Source of the DNA: Amphibalanus amphitrite
Lineage: Eukaryota; Arthropoda; Thecostraca; Balanomorpha; Balanidae
Direction: 5' to 3'
Length of the DNA stretch: 64,000 nucleotides
Assembly (NCBI RefSeq): GCF_019059575.1
Contig: NW_024881831.1
Location: 186,001 to 250,000, forward strand
The notes under the pieces are model-generated. The model was not told the DNA's origin. It saw only the letters and a list, made by a program, of their open reading frames with translations, and made no database searches. Positions 48,579 to 58,275 of this stretch are shown piece after piece (within the stretch, counting starts at the first letter, position 1; every line of letters begins with the position of its first letter). Made by a program: the position numbers and the translations under genes.

Positions 48579-51500
48579 TCACTCTTGCCCAGTCACGGTG
48601 CGACTGTCACATAGGTGGCTTACTAAGTGACTCCGGAAAGCTGGCGTCGAGCGTAACGTCAGATCATGTGGCAGCGCATTATACTGGCGAGGTGCACGAC
48701 AGCAGAAACGCCTTCGTCCCATCTCTGTATGTGACATTGGTACGTACAATGTGTTGTTTTGTCTAGTATTGCGGTCACGGGTCTCTGAGCTTTTAATGAG
48801 ATTTTCAGCCAGTGCTTCAGGTTCGCCTGCGCGACGTACTCTATGAACCATGCACATAGTGTGGTACTGGACGAGCTCATTAGCTTTCAACCAGCCCAAA
48901 CGTTGAAGCAGATCGGACACATGGTCAAATTTCTTGCGACGGAAAATGACTTTGGCGGCATAATTGATCACTTTCTGAATCCGAAGAAGATTTTTGTTTG
49001 TGGTATTACCATAAACGGATAAACAGTAGCGGATATGAGATAAAACTAAGGCATCCACTAGAATAGAAATGGTAGATGGCGGTAAATGGCCCCTCAGTTG
49101 CGACAATCCGGTAAGAATTCCGAAACAACGGTGCACAACAACAGATACATGAGTGTCCCAGCTAAGGGCACAGTCAAAATGAACTCCAAGATTCCTCGCT
49201 TCGGAAACAGGAGTCAAATTACAATTATTAAATTTTACAACATAGCTGGAAATGTTTCGCAAATTCTGTGGGCTACCTAACAACATTAATTGAGTTTTCT
49301 CAGAATTAAGTTTGAGCCCGTTAGCTCGGAACCATGACCCCAGAGATTCCAACACTTGTTCCAGCCTGCTAACAACAAGATTGAATTCCGCCTTTTTACC
49401 ACTGACTAAAATTTGTGTGTCATCTGCATACTGCACGATCATCGCATCATCAGCAAATAGACTGAGATCGTTTGCAAAAATGCAGTAAAGCAATGGACCT
49501 AGCGCTGAGCCCTGAAATACACCGATATTATTAGGGAGCGGCTTGGAGCATCGGAGGTTTCCCAAGCTGTCAGAAAATGTGACACTTTGCATATGGCCCA
49601 TAAGGTAGCTTGAAAACCATGAGACATCAATCCCATGTAGCTGTAATTTTGTTAGGAGTTTGGAGTGGTCAATTACGTCAAAGCATTTACTTAGATCAAG
49701 CATGCACAGGAATGAAAGCTCTCCTCGATCATTAGCGGAGAGGATATAATCAGAGACGGTCAGCAGAGCTGTTTCGGTTGAATGGCGTGGACGAAAACCA
49801 TGTTGAGTAGAGGAAAGAAGATGATTACTAGAAACATAACTGTAAACTTGCTGGTGAACGGCCCGTTCTACGATTTTGGCGATCACGGGAACTACCGAAA
49901 TCGGTCTATAACTGGATGGTTTAGAGGATTCTCCTGACTTATAAATTGGAGAAACAAGTGAGTGCTTCCAAGAAGAAGGTACTTCAGATAGAGAAATACT
50001 AGAATTGACAATGTGCAGGAGCACATTGCCAATTGCAGCAAAAGATATACGGATCATGTGGATATTGATGCCATCCTGGCCACTGGCAGATGATCCGCTC
50101 ATCTGAAATATCACATCACGCAGCTCTGGGAGAGTCAGTGGGGTGAGCTTAAATGCACAGGCACCCACCCGCGGTAGGCGACATGGGAGGTCAGGGGTCG
50201 GCCCTGAGTTCCTTGCCTCGCTCGCCGCTCGTGGGCCAACGCTAACAAAATATTCATTCAGCTGATCAGCCGTTGCTGTAGGTAAATTTCTATCAGCCTG
50301 TTTTGTGCCCACAACAGACCTTATTGCTCGCCATGTGGAATTTGGACCTCCATCATTGATCCGCCGCTGAATGTCTAGCCGGATGTCGCGTCTGATGGCC
50401 GATCGTACAGCGCGATTCAGATTTTTGTACTCAGATGAGGTATGACCGCCGGTGGCGAGTGCTGCACGGCGGCAACGCATGAGCTCTCTCGTTTCCACAC
50501 TTACTGGCGGGGCTGCAACATTTCGGATACGGAATGTTCTCAATGGAGCATGTACATCGAGAATAGATAAAAATAACTGGAGAAAGTACTCCCATTTCAG
50601 ACTGACTGTTGGTGCAGCAAATACCTGATCCCAATCAGCTAGAGTGAGGTCAAGCTTAAATGCATCTAAGTCGATGCGACGAAGACAGCGAGATCTAGTG
50701 ATACGACGAGGCTGGCGGACACGAGGGATAGGCATACAGGCGAAAACAATCTTATGAGGGCTAAAATGACAAAAACTAGTGTAACAATGCTGAATCATCT
50801 GGCTGCAGTTTGTCATCAAAACATCAAGCAATGATCCTGTAGAATACGTCGCATCAGTCACACATTGCACTAGGCAGTAGTCTGTGATAAAATCGTGAAG
50901 ACTTCTTTTACAGTGGTCAGAGCGTGGTTTTAGCAAATCACAGTTCAAATCACCACAAAGCACAATTTTAGTGAGTGGATAAGCACTTAGTATGCTTTGA
51001 TACTGGTTGTCAAGATCCATAAAATCGGCCTCGACATCCCCCACAAGCTTCCTTGGAGGCCGGTATAATATGGCAATGATTAGCTGCCGTTTGCTCTTGG
51101 CCTTTACAATTGTCCATAGTGTCTCCAGTTTACTATTTGGAACCGATTCGGTGGAAATTTTTACCAACTTAACATTCAACCCTTCCCTGGCGACCAGTGC
51201 CACCCCTCCATACCCACTGTTATCAGGACGGTCGGCGCGGTACAGATTGTAGCCCGGCAGGACCAGCAGGCGATTCGGAGTGGCCGGTCGTAGCCATGTC
51301 TCACAAAGACACAGCAGGTCGATTTGATTGCAGTCGAGGACGTCAGATAGCTCTAGCAGCTTGGGCTTGATTGACTGGATATTAAGTATCCCGAGAAGAA
51401 GTCCATTTGCCGTCAAAGTGGTAGGGATCTGTGCGCTGTGCTCCTCGTCGTTGTGGTTCTCACGACGTCTGTCCTCGATTCTCTGTCCTTGTTGCAGGGC

Positions 51501-51734
51501 CTCAAAGTGCTGGTGGGCCGGTGTATTGGCCGAACTGGATGTCCCGATTTCAAACTTTTCGCTTTCATTTCCCCCGTCTAATCTAAAAAACCGTTCACCT
51601 CGCTGATGATCACCTGAGACACGTTTCTTGCCCCTTCCCAAGTGTACAAACAGCCGGTTCTGTTTATTCCTCTGTGAGCACACTCGCTGAGGCGTGCCCG
51701 CATATCCAGATACCGCGCTCCATATGTTTGACAC
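48579..51734 (-). CDS. LINE ORF2: endonuclease and reverse transcriptase
   Basis: About 1051 codons. From about residue 114 runs an EEP (APE-like) endonuclease: LNIQSIKPK, LCLCETWL, GGVALVAREGL and LCGDLNCDLL are the expected blocks. The last block, usually SDH, reads SPH here (FSPHKIVF), a variant or a defect. The RT follows at about 560-810: SLVSPIYKSGE, YRPISVV, GFRPRHSTETALL, LDLSKCFDVIDH, FQGSALGPLLY and the catalytic YADDTQ near 49420-49437. The C-terminal third is a conserved-looking LINE tail with no zinc finger I can see. The frame opens after a TGA near 51746 and has no ATG before the endonuclease; its first start-like codon is GTG at 51734. Translation by -1 frameshifting from ORF1 is therefore likely. 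The enzyme nicks target DNA and primes reverse transcription there. Confidence 0.92.
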   Translation of the reverse strand: MSNIWSAVSGYAGTPQRVCSQRNKQNRLFVHLGRGKKRVSGDHQRGERFFRLDGGNESEKFEIGTSSSANTPAHQHFEALQQGQRIEDRRRENHNDEEHSAQIPTTLTANGLLLGILNIQSIKPKLLELSDVLDCNQIDLLCLCETWLRPATPNRLLVLPGYNLYRADRPDNSGYGGVALVAREGLNVKLVKISTESVPNSKLETLWTIVKAKSKRQLIIAILYRPPRKLVGDVEADFMDLDNQYQSILSAYPLTKIVLCGDLNCDLLKPRSDHCKRSLHDFITDYCLVQCVTDATYSTGSLLDVLMTNCSQMIQHCYTSFCHFSPHKIVFACMPIPRVRQPRRITRSRCLRRIDLDAFKLDLTLADWDQVFAAPTVSLKWEYFLQLFLSILDVHAPLRTFRIRNVAAPPVSVETRELMRCRRAALATGGHTSSEYKNLNRAVRSAIRRDIRLDIQRRINDGGPNSTWRAIRSVVGTKQADRNLPTATADQLNEYFVSVGPRAASEARNSGPTPDLPCRLPRVGACAFKLTPLTLPELRDVIFQMSGSSASGQDGINIHMIRISFAAIGNVLLHIVNSSISLSEVPSSWKHSLVSPIYKSGESSKPSSYRPISVVPVIAKIVERAVHQQVYSYVSSNHLLSSTQHGFRPRHSTETALLTVSDYILSANDRGELSFLCMLDLSKCFDVIDHSKLLTKLQLHGIDVSWFSSYLMGHMQSVTFSDSLGNLRCSKPLPNNIGVFQGSALGPLLYCIFANDLSLFADDAMIVQYADDTQILVSGKKAEFNLVVSRLEQVLESLGSWFRANGLKLNSEKTQLMLLGSPQNLRNISSYVVKFNNCNLTPVSEARNLGVHFDCALSWDTHVSVVVHRCFGILTGLSQLRGHLPPSTISILVDALVLSHIRYCLSVYGNTTNKNLLRIQKVINYAAKVIFRRKKFDHVSDLLQRLGWLKANELVQYHTMCMVHRVRRAGEPEALAENLIKSSETRDRNTRQNNTLYVPMSHTEMGRRRFCCRAPRQYNALPHDLTLRSTPAFRSHLVSHLCDSRTVTGQE

Positions 51735-52774
51735 AGAGATGGTAGTTCATCGTTTGCGAGACGGAGTCTTTCGCTCGCAGCTAGACCCAAGTCGCGTCTT
51801 TCCAGCAGCGAGCAAACAATAACATCGCGAACGTTGTGTCGCTCTTTTGCCGTTGTTATCGTATGAGCGAGTCCTTCTAGTATGCAGTCTACCTCAGAAT
51901 TGACAACGTCGCTCCCTTCTAGGTGGATGACTACATCCACGGCTTCAGCGTTGGTTTTTCTTACGGCGGAGATAAGTTGCCGGCTCATCTCTGCGCTGCT
52001 AGTGTCAGGCGAAGACGAGAAAACAACGTTCTTTTCGAAGTTGAATTCTTCTCTAGCTGCTGCACTTATACGGCGTACATTCTCGCCTCCAATGAGAATG
52101 GCTCCGCTTGGAAAGGCCTTCCGACTCCGTGCACGCCCTTTCACTACAGTCCAGTCGGAGTCGTCATCTCCGTTGTTGCCCGGTAGAGCCTTTTTACCGG
52201 TGGCGGCGTCTTTGGTGGCCCTTGTCATCATTTGCGAATTCTTTGCAGTTTCTCGTTCTTCGGTGGTCATAGCTGTTTGAGGCTTCACTGCAGAATCGTT
52301 TCTCCCTGCAGATGTGTTTTTTGGCACAGGCATATCCGGCCGCTCAGCTGCGTTGGAATCAGCTGCGCTCTGTTGCTCGGTTATCGTCTGATGTAGTTTT
52401 GTCCCAGCTGCTACCATAGCAGCCGCGCAGAGTGCCCCAAGTTCATCAACTGTTTTGGTGAGGTTCTTACAGTTGACATGTCGGTCTTTCAGCTCGTTCA
52501 CGTCCCGATCAATCCTCTTAACGATGCTGTACAGTTGATGTGTGTCCAGCTGCTCTGAAGCAAGATCAGCGGACAGGAGCTTGTCTTCCTTCAGTGCTTT
52601 TAACTCGCACACCAGCTCCACCATTTGGACATTCATTGCTGCGATCATATCACCTTGACTGGTTAGCTGATCTTGGAGTATTTTCATTTTCTTCTGTAGC
52701 TCCAAATTTGTTGATGTTTTCTTCTTCATCGCAATACCGTTAATTTCCTTGCGTTTCTTGGTGGAGGAATGCAT
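51578..52774 (-). CDS. LINE ORF1: coiled-coil protein with SGNH-esterase-like end
   Basis: 398 aa from the ATG at 52774. A basic N-terminus (KKRKE, KKKTS) leads into a heptad-rich coiled coil at about residues 22-110. A polar linker runs to about 225. The C-terminal domain, about 230-398, resembles the SGNH/GDSL esterase fold carried by CR1-type ORF1 proteins. Block I, normally GDS, reads IGGEN, so the catalytic Ser is gone. Block III reads LEGSD instead of GxND, and the usual DGxH block is not recognisable. I infer an RNA- or lipid-binding chaperone role rather than catalysis. The last codons, GGT TTT TTA GAT TAG, contain the slippery site. Confidence 0.82.
   Translation of the reverse strand: MHSSTKKRKEINGIAMKKKTSTNLELQKKMKILQDQLTSQGDMIAAMNVQMVELVCELKALKEDKLLSADLASEQLDTHQLYSIVKRIDRDVNELKDRHVNCKNLTKTVDELGALCAAAMVAAGTKLHQTITEQQSAADSNAAERPDMPVPKNTSAGRNDSAVKPQTAMTTEERETAKNSQMMTRATKDAATGKKALPGNNGDDDSDWTVVKGRARSRKAFPSGAILIGGENVRRISAAAREEFNFEKNVVFSSSPDTSSAEMSRQLISAVRKTNAEAVDVVIHLEGSDVVNSEVDCILEGLAHTITTAKERHNVRDVIVCSLLERRDLGLAASERLRLANDELPSLCQTYGARYLDMRARLSECAHRGINRTGCLYTWEGARNVSQVIISEVNGFLD
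51584..51590 (-). promoter_or_regulatory. Putative -1 ribosomal frameshift site, T_TTT_TTA
   Basis: In the ORF1 frame the bases read T TTT TTA, then GAT and the TAG stop. This is the U_UUU_UUA slippery heptamer also used by some retroviruses. Slipping back one base continues exactly in the ORF2 frame. ORF2 lies -1 relative to ORF1 and lacks an upstream ATG. I see no strong stem-loop 5-9 bases downstream, which weakens the call. Confidence 0.65.
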
Positions 52775-53529
52775 AGTTTATTCAGGTTTCGTAAATTAGG
52801 GAACGTTAGCTCACAACGTCACGTTTTGAAAAAAAAAATACTTTCAGGATTCTCAGTCAGTCGAATATCTGAGGCGGGGCAAATATGACGCATTCAGCCT
52901 TATCTTGCTGATCTTACCGTATAAAAGATGAAGCAGTTTATGTGCCATACAATCGAAATCTTGTGATAAATTTAATATCAGCAATCAGAACGCACTTTAA
53001 TCAACAAAATTAGTCAGGTTCTGACCACAAATAAACGATTATTTGCTATATATAAGCGATCAAACGCGGAGCTCACGTCAGACCTGCCGCTCAGCTCTGC
53101 GCCTGCGCAGAGACTCAAATGTTCCTTTTTTTTTAAATGTTCCTTTTTCGTCCCACACACAGGCGCCGCTCTTTCGCATGCAGGCGCCCCTCTTCCGCAT
53201 GGCGCGCTTCTCGAGTAGCTGCGCCCTCCTAGCCTTTATCGCCTGGCAATATTATATTCGACAGGGTCGGCAGCATCTGCCTTTGTTTCAGATAAGGATG
53301 CCCTCCACTCTTCAGCATATCAAAAGATACTTTTCCCACGTCATTGCCACCCTCTTCGTGTCACAAGTGCCTTTATCAGTTGCGGTGTCGCCTCGCACTG
53401 CTCAGCTTTATGGCTGCCGCACCTCTTAACTTCCTGCCTCCTCTACAGATTTTCGAGGCGCCCCTTTCCATAGCTTTAGGGTGCAGCTGCCCCCCTTGCC
53501 CCCCTGCTTCCACCGCCACTGAGTAGGTA

Positions 53530-53895
53530 CTCATTGCTTTGTGGAAAAGGCCTCATCCTCGCGAAATGAAACCTACCAAGGGTAATACGTGCATTTTCAA
53601 TTAGACATTATTGTTCAACGGCGCGTACACACGTATACTGAAAGTAGTTTGATTTCTTTTACTACTTACCAAACATAAGCACGATAGTGAAGGTGTCTGG
53701 GCCACTGGTGTCAATTTGTATACCTACTTTTGGGGGCCCTCGGGCCCCAATGCTGAGCTAGCCCAGAACCACCCCCCCCCCCCTACGGGTGGTAGGGTCG
53801 GTAGGTAGGGTCCTCCGATAGCCTTCCGGTGCGCGGGTTAAAATGGAGGTTGCTAAGTAATGCATGTAAACTGATACGATTTAACGTAGTTTATG
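53530..53895. other. Fragment of an AACCCGCG-family right end
   Basis: The stretch 53725-53841 has facing G/C-runs (about 53772-53782) and ends CGGTGCGCGGGTT, like the right ends at 46269 and 55071. Its left part is missing or was never there. No gene. Confidence 0.55.
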
Positions 53896-55071
53896 AACCC
53901 GCGCCCCGTAGGGCTACCGGCGGACCCTACCACCCGTAGGGGGGGAGGGGGGGGGGGGCGTTTCGGCCCCCCCCCTAAGATCTCGGAAATTTACCGGCCG
54001 ATTTCCAAAATTCAAACGGCGTTCGATAACCTCAACGGGGAACTACCTTGTGACCAAATTTCATTAACCTAGGTCAAACCGATGACGTTACAGGCCAGGT
54101 CAAATGTCGGATTTTCACCGTTCACAGGCATTTCAAGAAATGTGTTGTGAAATCGAGTAAATTGGTAAGTTATTGAAAACCACCGATGGTACATTGTTCG
54201 TAAAACACATACTTTGCTATCTGAGGTCACTGATACCAGGTCAGGTCACAGAGGTCAGGTCACTGGGGGTCACAATATGAAGGTATCGTGTGATACATGT
54301 TTTATGGTCCGTTTTACATGACAAATGCGATTATGTGGGTCAAGCAGCCTTTGGGGCCAGCTTAGGTCACGTTTTGGTGAAGGCCAGGTCAAGGTCAGGT
54401 CAAATTAGGTCAAATTTCAAAGTTGATATTTTTGCATAAAATGGGTAGGTATCGAGTCGATGCAACTTGTCACGGGGAGTCTAATGGTGGTCTTTGTTTT
54501 ACCCTACGTGGTCTAGAATTGCCAAGAATTGAGTTTGAAAGTTTGGCGTCATCATTTTTGAAGTTTTTTTTTCGCTATAACTTGGCCAAAAAACGAGATA
54601 TCAATCTGAAATTTGGTATGTAGGTAGAAGAAGGTAGGTACTATCACATATATTCCGGTATTTTCGAAACTAAAAAAAAAGGATTTTTTTTGCTAATATA
54701 TATAAAAAAGGCATTTTTGATTTTTGGGGGTCAAAACTCAAAAACGTTAAAAATCCGTGATGGCAGTTTTGTAGCCCTGTCAATTCTACACCTTTTACAT
54801 TTGATCATTTTTCTGTATCTTCAACGCTGTAGGCCTGACAGCTCTTCTCGCGAAGGTCTTTTTCGGTCGAAAATCGCAGAACATGACGTCATTCTGACGT
54901 CGTTTGTGGCCAACCTATCATTGCCTCTGAAAATTTTGGTCACAATGTGTAAAATTGATTCTCGGAAGGGTCCTGAAAGTTTAGTGGCGATATCTCAGCC
55001 GTTTAGGAGATATTGACGAAAACGGACAGGGGGGCCGTTTCGGCCCCCCCCCCCCCTACGGGGCGCGGGTT
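53896..55071. mobile_element. AGGTCA-rich TIR element, AACCCGCG family, copy 3
   Basis: About 1.18 kb. The ends AACCCGCGCCCCGTAG and its reverse complement form perfect 16-bp TIRs. Subterminal G-run/C-run hairpins lie at both ends (about 53938-53983 and 55027-55057). AGGTCA clusters lie at 54232-54273 and 54386-54412. The latter includes AGGTCA-AATT-AGGTCA, a direct repeat with four-base spacer, at 54397-54412, next to a tandem AGGTCAAGGTCA. No coding capacity. It ends 316 bp before the hexosaminidase ATG, so it sits where a promoter or enhancer would be. Confidence 0.82.
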
Positions 55072-55387
55072 AAGGTGTACACCGTTTTCAAAAATGAACT
55101 CCAATAATTTAACATTATCCAAGCGTGTTCACATTTGCTCTCATTCGGATCGCTTTTGTCAGACGTTATCTTTCTATAGCTTTTGTCGCCGTTATGGGCG
55201 GGACGTGGGAACTGAGGGGCCCGACGCCAGGTGGTGCGGGGCACTGACCGATAGCGCTCCCTGTGGAGGACCGGGCCACGTCCCTGCCAGTTCGCTTCAC
55301 TCCTCGAGGCGCAGTGGTTCTGGCTAACGGCGAGCTCGACGAACATCTAGCAAGATTAACACCACCAAGAATCAATAGTTTCGCGTT
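55072..55387 (+). promoter_or_regulatory. Presumed promoter and 5' UTR of the hexosaminidase gene
   Basis: The 316 bp between the transposon end and the start codon must hold the transcription start unless a further upstream exon exists. I see no clear TATA box at a fixed distance. The stretch 55190-55330 is moderately GC- and CpG-rich. Confidence 0.4.
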
Positions 55388-57402
55388 ATGACTCACCATT
55401 ACCTGCTATTTACTGGTGAGGTTAAGTGGTCCATTGCATGCCTAATGAAATGGACCACTTTGACACATGCCTTCCATTTTTTCATTCAATTTAGCAAACA
55501 TGAAAGTCTTTTAAATTCTATTAGAACAAGTGGCACGAACACATTTAAAACAGTGGCGAGATTTCTCCACCAACCCTAAGCACACAATTTTCCCTTTCAG
55601 TTCTGGCCACGTGGTGCCTATCTCACGCCAACTGCGGCTTCCCAAACGTAAACCCAACGCTGGGCGAGCCATGGCCGAAGCCGCAGCAGCAGGTTTGGGA
55701 CCCAGCCCTTTTCCGCGTGGACATCGATGTCGTGCCCTTCAACATCACCGGCGAGACCTGCGCTGACCTGGAGGACGCCGTGTCCCGCTACACGAACATC
55801 ATCGCCAGCTTCATCGCCGAGTTCCGCGGCGTGACAGCAAGCAGACTCTACGCGTCTGGAGCCTCACACGTAGGGGACGACCCGCCCCTCCTACTGGAGC
55901 AGATCGAGGTGGAGCTGCGGACGGCCTGCAGCGAGGACCAGTACCCCGAGTACGGCATGGACGAGTCCTACTCGCTTACTGTCAACACCGGCGACGCCCT
56001 GGGACGAGCTGTGATCGCAGCAGACACCATCTGGGGAGCGTACCGTGGCCTCGAGACCATGTCGCAGCTGTTCTACTACGATCCCTCCGGAGCTGTGTTC
56101 GTCCGGAGTGGCAGCATCGTGGACTTCCCGCGCTACAGCTATCGCGGCTTCCTGCTCGATACCGGTCGCCACTTCCTGAGCCTGGATGTCATCAAGCAGA
56201 ACCTTGATCTCATGGCCTTCCACAAATACAACGTCTTCCACTGGCATCTTGTCGACGACCCGTCGTTCCCCTTCTACAGCGTCAGATTTCCTCTCTTCGT
56301 TCTCGGTGCGTTCCGCGAAGACAAGATATACAGTCCCGACCAGGTAGCTGATGTCATTGAGTACGCACGTAAGCGCGGCATTCGCGTCATCCCCGAGATG
56401 GACACCCCCGGCCACACACGCTCCTGGAACAGCTATGACATCCTCACGCGCTGCTATACCGACGGAGAGCCGGACGGCACGTTCGGCCCGCTCGACCCGA
56501 CCAACAGCAGCATCTACTCGCTGATCACCGACCTCCTGGACGAGGTGACTCAGCGCTTCCCGGACCGGAGCGTGCACATTGGCGGCGACGAGGTGAGCTT
56601 CGGCTACGACTGCTGGCTCTCGAACCCGGGCGTTCAGGCGTGGATGGCGGAGCGCAACTACACCACGCCGCAAGAGGTGGAGGCCGAGTACATCACCAAC
56701 CTGCTGGAAGTCGTCGCCGGACTACCAGAGAAGCCCCAGTACATGGTCTGGCAGGATGTCGTCGACCAGGGGATCACCATCAAAGAGGACGCCATCGTGC
56801 ACGTCTGGAAGGAGCCCGAGTGGCAGGCCGAGATGGACAAGGTGACGTCGCTCGGCCACCGGACGGTGCTCTCTTCCTGCTGGTACCTGAACAAAATCAG
56901 CTACGGCATCGACTGGTACAAGTACTACGACTGCGAGCCGGAGAGTTTCGGCGGCAGCGCGCAGCAGAACGAGCTCATCATTGGCGGTGAGGCGTGTATG
57001 TGGGGAGAGTACGTGGACGACACAAACGTGGTGGCGCGCTCGTGGCCCCGCGCCGCCGCACCCGCCGAGCGCCTCTGGTCGGCAAAGGGCGCCAACTCGC
57101 ACAGCGAGGCAGCAGCTCGTCTGGAAGAACAGAGGTGAGCGATGAAAGAGAGGGAGATAACCGAGAGGGGGACTTATCGAACAAATTTGCCCCGCCCAGC
57201 CATCTAACTTTTATTTGCCTACTTTGCTAATTGTCGGGGCTACGCTGTTATCGTACTGGACATTAACTCACGCCGTTTGCTAGGCCTTTTCGCTCTGTCG
57301 ATATCAATCAGCAATACATGTCTCGTGGTGTTTTTTTTCAGATGCCGACTCATCTACCGTGGCTTCGCGGCCGAGCCATCTAACGGCCCTGGCTTCTGCT
57401 AG
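55388..57402 (+). CDS. Beta-hexosaminidase (GH20), three exons, complete
   Basis: Coding exons are 55388-55415, 55601-57134 and 57342-57402, with GT-AG introns (GTGAGG...CAG and GTGAGC...CAG) of 185 and 207 bp; phases join cleanly to 540 aa. Exon 1 with the start of exon 2 gives a signal peptide with core YLLFTVLATWCLSHA. GEPWPKPQ begins the mature N-domain, and the GH20 barrel follows from about residue 175. Key sites are YRGFLLDTGRHF (Arg binding the sugar), HWHLVDD, and the catalytic Asp339-Glu340 in HIGGDEV. GGEACMWGEYVD and AERLWS follow, then the C-terminus RGFAAEPSNGPGFC, as in lysosomal hexosaminidases. It removes terminal GlcNAc/GalNAc from glycoconjugates or chito-oligomers. The WYLNKISYG site has Asn440-Lys441 where human HEXA has Asn-Arg (sialic-acid contact) and HEXB has Asp-Leu. 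Length and motifs match animal HEXA/HEXB (about 530-555 aa). Exon 1 is inferred from phase and signal logic and is fairly secure. Confidence 0.94.
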
Positions 57403-58275
57403 CGGTTGAATCAAGTGGACCGAAGCAGCATCTCACCACCGACTTCGAGATTCAGCAAATATCTTATCGAAATTCAAATTAAGAATTGTAAGAGGTGTCA
57501 TCTTTACTTATATGCTCTTTACTCTTTACTTTTACTTTACTTATATACCTACTTATTGCTCGAATTGTCGGCCGTGATTTGTAATTTGTATACATACATA
57601 TTCCCCCTACAAAAGGATCTGGGACTGTCAGCTGTTATATCAGTGACGTGTCACCCTTGCTCATGTATGAGCCAACCATGTTATTGGACTTCGAGTCTGC
57701 TAATACAATGGTCTTTACTCTCTTCTTTGTGTACTCTAGAACTAAATGAACTATCAATAGATCCAATCTGATGGCACATGTCGCATTGCATTCTAAGCAA
57801 ACGCATGGGAGTTCTAAGTGCTGCAACTCATTGCAGACACACGATGCAATCATAATCATAAAAGGAATATAACACAAATACAAGTCAGATCAACAACTCC
57901 CCGAATAATGATGGAATGACTGTCAGCCAGGCAGCCCATTGACAAACGTCGGCAATAACTATAATAATTTCGCGTACACACTTTCAACGTTCTTGATGTG
58001 ATGGTGTCAACCAAGCAAAAAGGCTGGGATCGAGCTAAATATATATGATATCACCTTCAGAAGCCTGCTCAGTACTCAGTACTCTGTACGCGGTGTAATT
58101 CACTAATCAAAGCGTCGTGTGCCTAACACTTTTGTAGTAACGAGAACACCTGTTATCGGCAACGGGCGAACACACTTTCTTGTCCCATTGACTGGTAGGG
58201 AAATAACATTTAGCCGGCAAATCTATTGCGATCTTATTACTATCGCACTGACGAGGCAATGCAAATCAACTATAA
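57403..58275. other. 3' flank of the hexosaminidase gene
   Basis: AT-rich and non-coding; it should include the 3' UTR. I see no canonical AATAAA close to the stop codon. A TTTAC/TTATA-rich patch lies at 57520-57560. Confidence 0.5.

Larger units (their letters stand above)
48340..53000 (-). mobile_element. CR1/L2-like LINE, nearly intact, two ORFs
   Basis: A non-LTR retrotransposon on the minus strand with ORF1 (51578-52774) and ORF2 (48579-51734) overlapping by about 160 bp. Its 3' end (left side) is a pentanucleotide tail, TGTAA-type on the plus strand at 48340-48360, not a poly(A). That, with an EEP endonuclease and an ORF1 with a coiled coil and an esterase-like end, fits the CR1/L2 group. 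The 5' end is estimated near 53000; I could not find a TSD. Both ORFs are free of stops, so the copy is young. Confidence 0.85.
48065..53521. mobile_element. hAT-type element hosting a LINE insertion
   Basis: A perfect 8-bp duplication, AGTAGGTA, flanks the unit at 48057-48064 and 53522-53529. The inverted ends are CAGTGGCGGCGGAAG and the reverse complement of CAGTGGCGGTGGAAG, one mismatch in 15. These are hAT hallmarks. Only about 270 bp on the left and roughly 0.5 kb on the right belong to the hAT element; the rest is the LINE. No hAT transposase is present. The left arm contains GCGCCCCT-like runs that recur in the right arm as AGGCGCCCCTC. Confidence 0.88.

Noticed and set aside
55891-56673. 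260-codon minus-strand frame
   Set aside because: It is antisense to the GH20 coding exon and has no domain of its own.
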